Shown: positions 25,201 to 40,200, numbered from the stretch's first letter. The stretch: DNA of 64,000 bases from Metaphire vulgaris (GCA_018105865.1 CM030870.1:2397501-2461500), one strand, 5' to 3'. Numbers and translations are program-made. Notes: generated by a model from the letters alone, not told the origin.

Positions 25201-27205
25201 AGTGCAAACATTTTGAAGATCGGACCATATTTGGGGTAGTTATGAAGTTTCATACCCAAGTGCCAATTGCTCACTGAAATGACAATTACGCGAACGGATT
25301 TTCAATGTGAAACACCGAACAACAGTATATTGCAGGCTATATAGAAGCTAGAAAAATGCGGTTTGCACCATTGTTGAGCATTTTTATTGGTCTTTCGAAC
25401 CATCCGTGCAAAAAAGAATTTTGGGGGTTGGGTACCCTCTACACCCCAAAATCGGACCATGTCCAAAAAAAATTTTCAAAGCTCAATAAAAAAAATTTTC
25501 AGCGGTGACCCCCAACTGTGAGCGGGAAAGTTGTTGGGAGGTGTAAATGGAACACAATAGTGCAAAAATTTTGAAGTTCGGACCATATTTGGCGTAGTTA
25601 TGGCCGTTCTAGCCTCCGGCTGAAGATTTTTCCTATACATTTTCCAGCCTTGGTTGTTACACAGCCAATATCCCTTGCATATATAGTCAGCATTATCGAA
25701 AACGGTGCTGCCGCCTATCGAATGGATGTGAACTACATCGGTTGCCGCGTTGGATTTTTGAAAAAATCGCAGGTCCGTGGTACACACTTGCTTATCTAGC
25801 GCGCCGTTTATAGACTGCGAACACAGTTTGGATACGGTTTTCCGCCGCCGTTTAAAGACGGCGAACCTGTGGAAGCGATTAACTGTCTATTATGGAAGCT
25901 ATTCAGAATTCTGAATAATCACAATCCTCATTCACTTAAATGTCACTGCCGGCAGAGAGAGTGAGAGAGACTGACAGATTGATTTGAATTGGAAGGATTT
26001 CCCTCCACCATTTTTACTTGCATCTACTTGCAGCTTTGAATTTGTTTATTGATAATGACTTAGATGCCAATTATTCGTGTTCCAAACAATTTAGATAAGA
26101 CGCACCAAGGGGGCTAATTGTGTAAAAAATCGTATAAGCCGCATCTTATATGCGCGAAAATACGGTACATGCCTATTATACCATATTGATGTTCGCTGGC
26201 TTTGACGAGGGAAGGTTTTGATGCCTTTCATCAACAAAAAAATTGTGTTGTCTTTTCATGTGTGCCGCTGATATTTTCACATATTTCTAGTGTGCCGCAC
26301 AAAGAAAAAGTTGAGAAACACTGGCATAGAGACTGAACAAAACAGGTGCAAGGATAGATCCTTGTGGTTCTCCATAGTATAAATCAAATGGTAATGAAGT
26401 TTGATTAAGGCATGCAACTTGAAAGATAAGATATTCCAAACCAGAGGAAAAGGCATTTCAGTAGAATTTTGTGATCTCTTGTATGAAAAGCATCAGAAAG
26501 ATTAAGGGGACAGAGGCCAATATCTTGTTTAAATCCATTGGTAGTGAGGAGTTTGTCATAAATGTATGTGATTAGAAAGAAGAAAAAATTTGCTCTGGGC
26601 CCACTGAGCATAAGAGAATCGAAGGGTTGACGCCTTCGTTTTCTTTTAGCTTCGGTTGAATGAGTGCCAGCCTTTTCCTCACCACATTACCTTCCACCAG
26701 GTTTGCACTCAATGTGCTCTTTCACAGTTAAGGCACCTGTTGACCACTTGGGAAGGAAACAGTCGTAAATTTTTATGTGACTGGAATTTGGACCGCTGTT
26801 CTTATTGGCAGACCAGTGCACAAACCATTGTTGCACCAATCACTCTTGTTTGAGCGACCACTTTGTTACCTGTTGATATACCGGTACTTTAGATTAAATT
26901 CATTTTTTTATATATTTGTAATACTTTTTCTTTGTTGGCTTCTAGGCTGGTCTCATATTTGAAAAATTTGGAGGTTGTTGTCGACTGCAGTGGTAAGAGG
27001 AATTTGTCTATTTAGTCTTTCTTCTCATTCAATATTATATTTTTTTTCTGTTTAGCTGCTCGACACTATATTGACAATGAACCATGGGTTAGACAGCGCT
27101 GTTGATAGTAAGTTGTATGGCAAGTGCAAGTCATTCAACCATGTGCGTGTGATAGTGTGTGTATGTTTGTGCATATGGCATGTAAAAATTAGAGCAGCAG
27201 ACTAG

Positions 27206-27255
<50 letters not shown>

Positions 27256-30200
27256 AACGTACTGATTAATGTGGTAACTCGTCCTAAAAGAACTGTGTGA
27301 ACATATACAAAAACACAAGAAATCACAAGTAGCTCCTGCGAAATAGCCAGGTTTTAAGCTTCTCTTTGAAGGTGTTGAGAGAAGGAGAGAGCTGCACAAA
27401 TGGAGGCAGACAATTCCACGCTCTCGACGCGGCCACAGGGAACGCACCATCACCAACAGTTCGAAGGCGCATCCTTGGGATGACCAGTGATGTGGAATGG
27501 GCAGATCTCAGGCATTGCCGACCTTCCAAGTTAGCTACTCGTACCAGTTCAGTCGCCAGGTATGCAGGGCTGACACCGTTCAGGCATCGGTAGGCTAATA
27601 ACGCGAGCTTGAAGTGGATTCTTTCTGGCGCTGATAGCCAGTGCAAATCATAAAGTGATGGAGTTACGTGTTCACCTGGTGGAATATGGCAGATCATACG
27701 AGCAGCAGCGTGAAAAAGAGATGCCTATATTAAACAAACTTGATAATAATGATGTTAAGTTTAGTTTTTACTCTTCTTAGGTAACCTTTGAAAATGTTTG
27801 TGCAATTGTAAAGTCTTCAGTTGTGCATCCTCATGATGGCTGGCATGGCTATGGATCCATGTGAGACCGAAGTCGTCAGCCAATGGAGGGTACAGATGCA
27901 AATTCTTAATGCAACAGCAGGCCTTCCCCAGAAATACCATATATATTCGTGATAAATTGAGAAATTTAAGGCCAATTCACAGGTTATATATACTGACCTC
28001 GACTTATACTCGAGGCACTAACTGTTGGGTAAAGTTTCCATACATAGCATGTCGAAAATAATTAATTTAGCTAACTCTGCGTAATTATTTTCAACACACG
28101 CTACGGCATCTAAATAAAAGTTGACATCAGCGCTTTTAAGATTGGTAATTTATAGGCGCCACATAAATATTAATTAAATATTGGCGCTACATAAATATAA
28201 AAAAATTCAAGATTACCAGTAATTAAGATTTTTATATTGTCAAGAATGAGCGAATAGCAGGTTTAAAAGTTTCTTAATCGTCAGGAATCAATCTGGGAAT
28301 GTCAAAATCGTTCAGTTTCTCGATAGTTCAAAGCTAAAACGCAGTTTTTCAATCAAAACAATGGCACCGCTGCGCCACATGCCCACTTCGCATCCGCCAT
28401 TGTTCCGACTCTCACTATCACCTCAAGAGGGTTCGTCGCGGTGATGTCACTTCGACTTGTAGCCGGGTCAATGACTTTAGACACCTTCAAATACCCAAAA
28501 TCTAGGGGTCGACTTATACTCGGATCGACTTTATCTCGAGTATATACGGTATGCCATTTGGGATTGCCCCAGTCTTTGAGAGTTTAATGACCTGCTCCAG
28601 TCTGACCAATCAGTCATGTCTTAAGGCAGTCTCAGCATTACATTCCAACTGGGTATTGGCTTTGTGTTATTATTATTATTATTTCTAGACAATTTCTCCA
28701 GCGCAGTAAACAAGGCTAAGGCCTATGACAAAAGCGCTTTAACATAATTCTATCAATAAAATCCGATATTAAATAAGTGTGTTTTTAAGTTCCTAAGAAA
28801 GGATTCCGCAGAGACAGCTTCCGACACAACGTCAGGTAACGAATTGCAAAGTAACGGATTCCCTTTGGAGAATGACCTTTCTCCAAACTTGGAGGTCTTT
28901 GACGGAGGAGGGACAAGCAGCAGGACTCGACGACTCGACCGAAACTTCATTCTCGACTCATTTGACGTCGTTCGCTGCACCAGCGCATTCTGGGCAGTGT
29001 GGATCATAAAGGGCTCGGAAAGTGAGCCAACAACGCTTGAAAACAATACGCTGTTGAACGCGTAACCAGTGGAGGCGGTCTCTCAGCAGTGGCGTGATGT
29101 GGTCATTCCAGCGACAACCGAAGACCACTCGTGCAGCCAGATTCAGTACGGACTGAAGTCGATTTAGCTTGTTTTCCGGTAGGCCTAGCAGGACACTGTT
29201 ACAGTAGTCCATTCTTGACAAGACGAAGGCCTGTACAAGCTGAACGGCCGCACTCACCGTTAGGTAGCGCCGAACCAGCTTTACCCTCTGTTTCTGGTAA
29301 TGACAGCATCGGATAACGTTGTTGGTGTGTGCATCAAACGATAGCGTTTCGTCCAAAAGCACACCTAAGAGACGCACACTCGCCACAGGAACAATAGTGG
29401 CATCACCCACAGTGAAAGGGACTCGACTCAACAACTTCCTTCTTCCTGGAGTGCTGATCCAGAGGAATTCCATCTTGTCCGGATTCAATGCCAGACGATT
29501 GTGTGATGTCCATTGTTTCTTTTTGGCTGTGCAGGGACAGTTACTCAGTCAGAATCGTTGTCAGTCTCCTCAGTGCCAATATCTGTGAACAGCACTTCTG
29601 CCCTCATGGAGAACAGGTCTTGGACCATGGATCGCACAGATTGTCTTGCTCACTTGACCCAGGTCATGTTCCATGTCACACAATGATCTTGTGATTATGA
29701 GGTCGACTAAGTGTTTACTTGAGCTGACATTTCATCTGTGAAAGAGCCTTCATGTCTCTCTTTATTTCATTTGATAAGTCTTCATCAGAATTTTCTTTGG
29801 AAACTATTTCTCAAGCATTCTCTCATATTCAGTCCTGGATGGATTGAAACAAATTGCTTTTAAACCCGGCTAAAACTGAATTTTTACTTTTAGGCACAAA
29901 GCCCAGCTCAAAAAATTTGAATCTATAAACTCTATTAAACTTGACAATTCAACAATTCCTGTAAGCAATTCTGCACGGGATCTAGGAGTAATTTTTGATT
30001 CCACACTTTCCTTCTCAACTCACACAAATAGCATTTGTAAAGTAGCTCACTACCACCTTCGTGATTTGTATCGTATTAGGAAATTTCTGAATAAACCTGC
30101 ATTAATGCTTTTGGCAAATGCCTTAGTGTCCAGTTGTCTTGATTATTGCAATTCCCTTCTTTTTGGCATTTTTAGATCAAACCTGGCTAAACTCCAACGA

Positions 30201-31380
30201 GTTCAAAATTCATTGGCTCGTGTAGTTTCAAAAACCCCAAAATGTGACACATAACCCCAGTCCATAAGGGTCTTCACTGGCTTCCAATTAAAGAAAAGAT
30301 AGGCTTTAAAATCTGCCTTCAGGTATACAAAACATTTTACTACAAGGAACCCAGTTACCTTCTTTCAAAACTTTCTGTACAAGCAAACAAATACTCGACC
30401 AGATCCTCGTCTGCAATAGTTCTCTCCATCTCCCATACTCGGACAGTTCTTGGTTCTCATGCTTTCTCAGTGGCCGCCCCAAAACTCTGGAACTCATTGC
30501 CTCAGCATGTTCGCATTGCAGATTCATTACAAATTTTTAGAGCAAGATTAAAGACCCATCTTTTTGACCGGGCTTATCCACCATAGACTGTCACCCGTTT
30601 GTTCAGCCGGATACCCTGGATTTGACCTGGATCTTTAGTGATTTGGATTTGGTGTGCCATCGGTTGTTGCTCCTGTGCATTATGAAAGTGGCGCTATAGA
30701 AGTTTAAGATTAGATTAGATTAGATTAGATTAGATCAGGTGTGATGGAAAAAGACCATTACCTTGATCTCTTGGCAAGCTGTTTGCAGCCTGATTTTTTG
30801 TTGCAGCTTTTGCAAATAGAGACAGTAGCTATTGCCTACTTACCTACGATGTCTTTGTCTTCAGGCTCAGCTGCTGAGACTGCAGCAGCTTGCAAAGAGG
30901 CTAAATATGCAGCATAACAGAATTTATATAGAGATTTTAGTTAGTATCTCTTTATTGTCAGTGGTTTTCAAACAGACTTGCTTAGCCTCCTAAACCACTT
31001 TAAATTTCATTATTATTATTATATTTTGGCATATTTGCAGTGGTGCCATTGCCAGTGGATTCCAGTCTCATGGGTTGATTGCATTGTCTATCACACCAAG
31101 CAAAATTGGATCCAACATGGTAGATCACCGTCTCCATAATTTCATTGTTATCCAAGTCTTTGAACACACTTAAGATTAAACTCTAACTCACTTTTGCTGT
31201 TAACTACCAATGATTTATTGCTGCTTTCTAAGAGAATTTGCCTAACTTCGCTCTGATTGTTTCGTCTCTATGCTGTGACTTTGCATAAGGGTGAATGTGA
31301 ACACACAGAGGGTGGTGTCCAATAGTATTGATTTCCTAGCTCAAACATCATAAATAGTTGAAAAATTTACTCCATCTGAC

Positions 31381-31427
<47 letters not shown>

Positions 31428-32655
31428 TATATATCGATATCAATATAGATGGAGAGAAAATTAAACAAGTCACGACATTCAAATATCTAGGAAGCTGGTT
31501 CACCAGTGATGCGAAAAGTGAATCAGACATAAAAGCAAAAATTTGAATGGCCAAAGCAGTCTTTGGGAATTTAAAACAAAAACTAACAAACAGACATTTA
31601 ACAATGAAAACAAGGATTAGGGTTCTGGAATGCTATGTTTGGCCAGTCATGTTATATGGTGCAAAAACGTGGACTATCTCTAAAGTCATGAAGAAAAACC
31701 TTGAAGCTACAGAGGTGTGGTTCTTAAGAAAAATGTTGAAAATATCTTGGACTGAAAAGAAAACAAATGAATTAGTACTCAAAATGGCAGGTACACAAAG
31801 AAAATTGCTATCTACAATACGTAAAATACAACTTCAATTTTTTGGACATATAATGAGGAAGAAAGGTATAGAAAACCTGGTAACTACTGGAAAAGTAGAA
31901 GGCAAGAGATCAAGAGAAAAACAAAGAATGACGTATATCAGCAGTTTACTGACTGATGTAAAGGGGGTAACTACAGAAAAAGAACTCATACAAGCAACAC
32001 ACAACAGAGAGAATGGAAGTCCATAGTCGTCAACGTAGAAATACACGACACCTGAAGAAGAAGATATCAGCATCGTCATTATGCTCCTCCGTCACACTGA
32101 TGTTGAGCAATGACATGAACCAACTTTCTTGATGAAGTCCTCTCTTGAGCTTTCCTGTAGGCATCCGGAATAGTTGTATTGGTCCAGTTTGCGATGTTTT
32201 TCATCCACATACATATATATATATATACACACACACAGGGTGTCTCTGAAAAAACTAGCAGAAAAACTATGATTTCTTGAAACTTCCTAAATATATTTAT
32301 AAAAAATTGCCATATGTGTACTGCACATATTTCTCCACCTTTCTACTTATTTTCATCTCATTTCCATTTAAGGTGGCCATATTGTGAGATAACAAAGTCA
32401 AACTCTGATTTTTACTACTCAGTCGCAGCATGACAGGCCTAAATATCTAGCTTCACATAAATTTGGTTTCACGTCAATGTTGGTTGTAGTAGTAGTAGTA
32501 GTAGTACTAGTAGTAGTAGTAGTAGTAGTTGTAGTAGTAGTAGGAACAGCAGCAGTAGTAGTAGACCTAGTAGTAAAGCTTAAATCGAACGCAAATCTGC
32601 TGGGTTTTATCAGAGACACCCTGTACAGTGTATATATATATACAGTATATATACA

Positions 32656-32692
<37 letters not shown>

Positions 32693-35600
32693 GTACAAAA
32701 AACAAAAGTTAAAAATTTGTTTCTCCACAAGGCTGCACATGTTCCACTTGATGCTAGTAATAGATATGCAAAATTTTATGATGATCTGACGATATTTAGA
32801 GGTAGCTACCAATTGCAACTTCTTGTTGTATGTATACGATAATCAGAAAATGAGCAGTTTATTACTGTCTGCCGCACTGTATTAGTGTAATGCAAACCTT
32901 TCAACTTACCAGTAACAGATTGAAATCCAAAATAATAAAATGCAGTATCAGCCTTTCAATCAGTTTATTAGGTATATTAATTTAAGTAGGGTTAGCAAAG
33001 AGTCCAGCGCCTTTAGGGTAAACGTAAGAGAGTCTTAGCTTCAAAGTCTTAAGGATTTATTTTTGAGTAAGTGAGCATGACAGAGCTGCCTTTGTAGGAA
33101 TTGGAAATAATTTCCTGTGTCTGCTGACCAGCTTCACCAGATATTGTTTTTGATCCTCGTTTATTGTAAGGGTATTGTTATATGACCGAATGAGAGCAAT
33201 GCCCCGTTCTGCGCAGTCATTGACAACTTTGAGAAGCTTCACGCTTTGTTTCATTTCCTGAAATATACTGTCTTCAGTCCACAAAGCAACTGGCTTGGAT
33301 AAGAAAGACTGAGCTTTTGCTGTCCGTCCTTGTCAAGCAAAACAGCTTCAAAGATCTGCTGGTAACATATTCTTCAAGAGGGGTAGAATAATTGAAAGTT
33401 TTTTTCGTCCAGGCGCCTGAAATTGTTCGAGTTTGATGGGACGGGAGAAGTTGCTGGCCATTGCTGCCTTGGTTTCACCGCTCACTTTATCATCAAATAA
33501 GGCAAGTGTGATAAGATGTTCAGAGAAATACCACAAGTGGCGAGAGAATGCCTTGATTGCAGCTACTCTAACGGTTGACACTGGGTAATGATGTAGAAGA
33601 TCAAGCACCTTGAAGTCGTTGAATGGTGCACATTGTGCAAGAGGAGCTTCATGCCAGAAGCGAGCAAAGAGGACAGCAACAAAGACAGAAATGTTTGATT
33701 AGCCATTCTGCTCACGTGCCGTCAGATTTAACTGACCTTTGAATAAGAACATTTTTCAGGGAATAGATGGCTTTCGCCATCCACCTGGCTCTGTGCAATG
33801 CACCCGGTGCCTGAAACCTGGGATGACCCTCCAATGAACCTCTAAGAAAAAGATAGCTCAGTTCAACCAACTCACGGTAGTCTTCTCTTGGTGCTTTACA
33901 TTTCAGTGCTTCAGCGTAGAATGACAAAAGCTGTCTGTATATGTTATACCGTTAAACATGTTACTGTCGGGATTAGGAATCTGAAAATCTGGCTGGTTAC
34001 GGGGGTACGTTATAATTGGCCACAGAAACCTCTGGAAGAGTTTGATCTCAGGTCCACAGGATGGTCCAAGAACTGCAGAAAAACACGGCTGCCAGCATCA
34101 CCTCTAACACATGGTGACGGCATGCTATCCACGCCAGTTCTCTACCGATTGCTTTTTCAATGAGGGTGCAGGCACACAAACGCAGACCCATGTTGGCTGC
34201 TGTTGTATCAAACATGAGTCCCTGCACCAGTTCTTCCAGTTTCCAGTCATTCAAAGAATGAATACAAGCTTGTGATTGGCCAGTTCCTCTGCTAATTTTA
34301 GGCACAGCAAGTAGTTGTTCTGTTTGCCCACTAGTCACCAAAATTGCTATACGATCAACAAGAACAAGCTCACCACTGCCAGTAATGTCAGGAAGTAGCT
34401 TCCCATCCCAATGGAGAATAAGTGGTAGTGGAGAGAAGAAGAGAATGCTTCACTTTCAGCTGTTGATGTCGCTGTACGTGTGGAAAATTATTAAAAAGAA
34501 CCGAGAGGCAAACCCTTCAGCATCAGCCGCCCAAATCAAATGAGTAATTAAACAGTCAGCAGTAAGAAGTTGCTTCTGGTAGCGACCTTCAAATATGCAT
34601 CAATATGTACAAAAACCTGCCTGCACACTCTTTTTACGTAGTGTAACAAGGGCAGCCTTGTGGAGAACCTAAAATTAAACTTTTTTTCTTTCCCATAGTA
34701 TTGTGGTCCACCCTAATATATATATATAAAGGCAAAGGTACCAGAGATGCAATAGGAATTCTTAGGGCACTGGGAGAAAGAAGCATAGAAAGGGGCCTTG
34801 AAATCTACATCTGCTTTGTGGACTATGAAAAGGCATTTGATCGAGTGGACTGGATAAAACTGATGAGGGCACTCAGAAGAATGGGAATAGACTACAGAGA
34901 CAGAAAACTCATTGGAAACCTGTACATGAATCAATCAATATCTATCCGTGTGAATGGAAAAGACTCTGAACCAGGAACTCTGGGAAGGGGGATGAGACAG
35001 GGATGCCCTCTCTCACCATTGCTGTTCAACATCTACACAGAAGAACTCATAAGAGAAGCCTTTGAGAACATAGAAGATGGAGTAGTGGTGGGTGGAAAAA
35101 GTATAAGGGACATACGATTTTCTGATGACCAAGCAATTATGGCAAACACCAACCATGGATTGCAGAGGTTGATGGACTCTCTTAACCCGTCAGACGGGCA
35201 CGACGTATCTGATACGTCTTATGCTATCAATCGCTTAATTATCTATCCATTCGATAGATGTCACCTATTTTTAGCTAGATTTGCTCTAGTTGAAAAGAAA
35301 TATATGGTCTTTGGACCGAGGGGTCAGTAATTGGGACAAGTCTAGTAGAAAACTACGAGTTTCGGCTGAAGATCTTCGGCGTTTGTGGTCCGATTTTCTA
35401 AATTTTTGATTTATTTTGTTCCTCCTACATCTTCCTACAAGTTTGCCGCTCACCCGATTGGGGTTACCGCTGAAAAATTTTCGCTACGGAGCTTTGAAAT
35501 TTTTTTTGAGAGGGGGTGCTATTTTAGGCCGTAGAGTGGACCCGACCCCCAAATTTCTTTGTTTTCCACGGATGTTAGAAAGAGGAGTAAAAAGGCTAAA

Positions 35601-36840
35601 CAATGGCATATATCTCATCTTCTTAGCTCTTATATAGCCTGAGATATCGCAAATTCAAAAAAATTACACAATTTTCTCAAAATTTTAACCAATACTTAAA
35701 GGTGTTGACACAGGTGTCCAGGTTAGACTTCAGGTATCTTCACCATATGTTGACCGATTTTCAAAGTTTTTGGTTAATTTTGTTCCACTGACATCCATCT
35801 ACAACTTTGCCGCTCATCCGATGGGGGTCACCACTGAAAAACTTTCGCTACGGAGCTTTGAACATTTGGGGGGGCCGGGGTGCTATTTTTGCCCGTAGAG
35901 TGGACCCTACCCGAAATTTCTTTGTTCTGCACGGATGGATAGAAAGAGGAGTAAAAAGGCTAAACAATGACGTATACTTCATTTTCTTGGCTCTTATATA
36001 GCCTGAGATATCGCAAATTCAAAAAAATTACAGTTATCATTTTGGAATAACGTTTTTTTCAAAAATTAATTCCCCGGTACAGTTACGGTGTCTAAAAAAT
36101 TTAATCCCCGGCAGAAGGGTTAACGCAACATAAAAGGATTATGGAATGAAAATCAATTTAAAGAAGACAAAGGCAATGAAAATCAGCAGACACGGTGGAG
36201 AAATGAAAATAATCATTGATGGAGTGGAAATAGAACAGGTAGAAGAATTCTGCTATTTTGGAAGCCTGCTTGATGAAAACGCCAAGTGTCAAAGAAATAA
36301 GGAGAAGAATTGCCATGGGGAAAGAAGCCTTTACGAACAGAAGAGAACTACTGAGAAGGAATTTTAACCGAAATCTGAAAAAACGATTGGTCAAAACACT
36401 GATCTGGCCAGTGACACTCTATGGATCAGAAACTTGGACGCTCAGAAAGGAAGGCATAAAGAGATTAGAGGCATTTGAAATGTGGATCTGGCAAAGAATG
36501 GAAAAAATCAGCTGGACGGAATAAAATAACAAACGAAGAAGTCTGGGAGAGGATAGAAGAGAAGAAAAGCCTAATTAACACTATTCGTGCAAGACAAAAG
36601 AAGTGGATAGGTCATGTTCTCAGAGAAGAATCAAACCTACTAAGAGAAGTACTAGAAGGAAAGATGAATGGGAAAGCACAGAAAGGATGACCAAGGACAT
36701 CGATGCTGGAGTGGATGTTCGACACTACGGAAAAACACAAGTACTCAGCCCTGAAGATAGAAGCTCAAGATAGAGAGGAGTGGTGATGGTAGAGTATGGA
36801 ACCTGTCCCTGGACAGAGCACCTGAAGAAGACTACTACTT

Positions 36841-36883
<43 letters not shown>

Positions 36884-37136
36884 ACCGCCAACATTGACAT
36901 GAAACCAAATTCATGTGAAGCTAGATGTTTAGGCCTGTTATGCTGTGACTGAGTAGTAAAAATCAAAGTTTGACTTTGATATCTCACAATATGGCTACCT
37001 TACATGCAAATGAGATGAAAATAAGCAGAAAGGTGGGGAAATATGTGCTGTACACGTTTGGCAATTTTTATAGAAATATATTTAGGAAGTTTTAAGAAAT
37101 CATAGTTTTTCTGCTGGTTGGTTTTTTCAGAGACAT

Positions 37137-37201
<65 letters not shown>

Positions 37202-40200
37202 CACATATTATTGCCAGGGTCTGAATTGCACTTGCAGATTATTTGTTGGTTTGCAGAGTACTGCCTAAGTCTAACTCAGGCTAGCCAGATGATGAAAGAT
37301 AATGCAGCCCGAGTGCAACTTGGGGTAGCAGGTAAAGAGGCTATGTGACAAGTAATTCAGGAGCTGTTGAAGTTCATTGAGGAATTGGGGTGTAATTGCT
37401 TGGCATGGGATTCAGGACAATAAACTGCTAGTAGACATGCTAATTCATAGGCAGTGGACAACTGGACATCATCAGGCAAAAGCTATTACCTTACTGAACT
37501 TTTCACAATGCTGCTTTTTCATATCTAAAATATATCTACACTGTATACAAATAATGTAGTCGGAGTATCCTTATAGGATCTTGTACATTGTTATTTATGC
37601 TATTTACCTAAATATTAGGTGTTTATTATTTCTATAAATATCATGGCAATGTCTTCTCTTGTCTTCAACCGTCTTCGCTTCGAAGATTGTTTGCATTATG
37701 AACTGTCGTCTTCCAGATGTTACGATCTTCTGCTTTTCTTATCGCCTGCTCAATAGTGAGTCCTGTCCGTTCTTTGATGTTGTCTTCCCACTTTTTTCTT
37801 GGCCTGCCTCTTTTTCGTGATCCAGGCATTGTGCCCTGCATTATATCCTTCTCCAGACATTCCAGCTTTGTTCGCATAATATGTCTCCAGTATTTCAGTT
37901 TTCTTTTCTTTACTGTTTCTAGTAGGGTTCTTTGAACTCCTGCTTTATCCATTACATTACCCACTCATTCTTCTTCTTTGCTTTCCAGGAAACTCTTATT
38001 ATTTGTCTTAGACCTTTCATTTCGAATGCCTGTATGGGCCGTTCATCTTCCTTCATTATTGTCCAGCTTTCACAGCCATATGTGGCGACCGGCCACACCA
38101 TTGATCTCATTAACCCGTTACAGGGTTCGACGTCTTAAAACGTCGCCCGGAAATCATATGCGAACGGGGTCCGACGTTTTAAAACGTCGCGCAACAGTTT
38201 TGCTCTTCCACCACGGTGTTCGCCGTTTAAAAACGTTTTCTTGATTTGATTTGATTTCCTTTTTGGCACGGATGGATGGTAAGTACAATAAAAATGCTAA
38301 AGAATGATGCAAACCACATCTTTGTAGCTTCTATATAGCCTGCAGATTTCAAGATTCTTGCAAAAATTTCACTTCTCCGAGCAACGGGTGCCTGGTGTAG
38401 AAACACCATAACTCTCCCAAATTGGGTCCCATTCTCAAAATTTTTGAACTAATCTGTTCCAAAGACACCCACCTACAACTTTGCCGCTGAACTTAGGGGG
38501 GTCACCGCTGAAAATTTTTTTTTATTGACCTTTGAACGTATTTTTTGGGAGGGGGTCATATTTTGGTCTTTAGGGTGGACCCAACCCCCGAAATTTCTTT
38601 TTTGGCACGGATGGATGGTAAGTACAATAAAAATGCTAAACAATGATGTAAACCACGTCTTTGTAGCTTCTATATAGCCTGCAAGGTAAGGTGTTTCAGA
38701 TTTCAATATTCTTGCAAAAAAATTTCACTTCTCCGAGCAACGTGTGCCTGGTATAGAAACACCATAACTCCCCCAAATTGGGTCCCATCTTCAAAATTTT
38801 TGAACTAATCTGTTCCTAAGACAGTCACCTACAACTTTGCCGCTGAATTTAGGGGGGTCAATGCTGAAAAAATTTTTTATTGACCTTTGAACGTATTTTT
38901 TGGGAGGAGGTCATATTTTGGTCTGTAGGGTGGACCCAACCCCCGAAATTTCTTTTTTGACACGGATGGATGGTAAGTACAATAAAAATGCTAAACAATG
39001 ATGCAAACCACGTCTTTGTAGCTTCTATATAGCCTGCAAGGTGAGGTGTTTCAGATTTCAAGATTCTCGCAAAAAATTTCACTTCTCCGAGCAACGTGCG
39101 CCTGGTGTAGAAACACCATAACTCCCCCAAATTGGGTCCCATCTTCAAAATTTTTGAACTAATCTGTTCCAAAGACACCCACCTACAACCTAGGGGTCAC
39201 CACTGAACCTAGGGAGGGGTCATATTTTGGTCTGTAGGGTGGGCCCAACCCCCGAAATTTCTTTTTTGGCACGGATGGATGGTAAGTACAATAAAAATGC
39301 TAAACAATGATGCAAACCACATCTTTGTAGCTTCTATATAGCCTGAAATATAGTAAGTTTAAAAAGTACATGTTCACAGTTCAAAGAAACGCTTTCCCCC
39401 AAAATTAGTTACCAAAATTGGTAACGTCTTGTAAAAATTAATGGGTTCGGACTTTTAAAATTCAATGGGTTAACCGGACTTTTGTGCTCACAGGAATGTT
39501 GTGACTTTTCCATATTTTGTTTAATGATGTTCCCGCCCCATGTCCTTTATTCAATCTGCTTCTTATGTCGGCTTTGCTTGAGGTGTCGTCTGATATGATG
39601 GACCCTAAATACGGGAAGGTGTTGACCTGTTCCAATACTGTACTCTGAATTTTGATGTTGCAGCTCTTGTCTTTTGTTGCCATTGCCTTGGTTTTATCAA
39701 TATTAATAATGTTGTATCATGGCAATGACAACAGTTTAATCTACATTTTAGAATGACTACCATATTTTCACGCATATACCGCGCACGGTTTATGCAATTT
39801 TGCAAACCGCGCAGGGGCCATGCGGTATATTCAAGTCCGCAGTATATAAAAATTATTTTACACATACAATTCCTTTCCAATATTTGCATACAGAGCATCA
39901 CCGTAAGTATAATTGAATGAATAAAACCAAAAAGGTAAGATATACCGGTATATGACGCATAGCTAAGCCAAGCAAATACTAAGAATATGCAAAGAGCTAC
40001 AAGTAAAATTCATTTTTTGGGAAGAATTGATATTCAAATGATAATTGTATGACAGCCATTTAACTAATGACTTATTAAATATTTTTAAATAATTTATTGA
40101 AATAGATTGAAATAAAAGAATAAGATTTATTTTTCGGTATGGTGCTTTCTGGCTACCTTGCAAGTGCATGCGTGTGCCTCAGAAAGTCATCATTCTTGGC

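Larger units (their letters stand above)
24175..26167. mobile_element. TACCGTATTTTC-ended element, copy 2, with nested inserts
   Basis: Ends are TACCGTATTTTCGCGAGCAT and GCGCGAAAATACGGTA, with ATAAGACGCACC next to the left end and ATAAGACGCACCAAGG inside the right end. The interior matches copy 1 (CCTTGAATTGGAAGG blocks, ATTCAGAATTCTGA, CACAATCCTCATTCACTTAA). Inserted in it are an L2 tail, a Gypsy integrase piece and a 1-kb TTAA element. Confidence 0.82.

Noticed and set aside
27057..27110. Strong-looking acceptor (TTTTTTTCTGTTTAG) as a USP48 exon start
   Set aside because: In the phase required by the 26946-26992 exon it meets a stop after five codons and matches nothing in USP48. The exon at 41370-41492 fits both phase and protein.
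27781..27870. Open stretch after CTTCTTAG as a USP48 exon
   Set aside because: The required phase gives TAA at once, and the sequence lacks the cysteine pair of DUSP1.
37222..37346. Possible USP48 exon between GCAG and GGTAAA
   Set aside because: The phase would create a stop with the preceding exon, and there is no similarity to USP48.
37000..37348. His/Thr and Cys/Val repeat open frames
   Set aside because: Translations of the (GT)n microsatellite.
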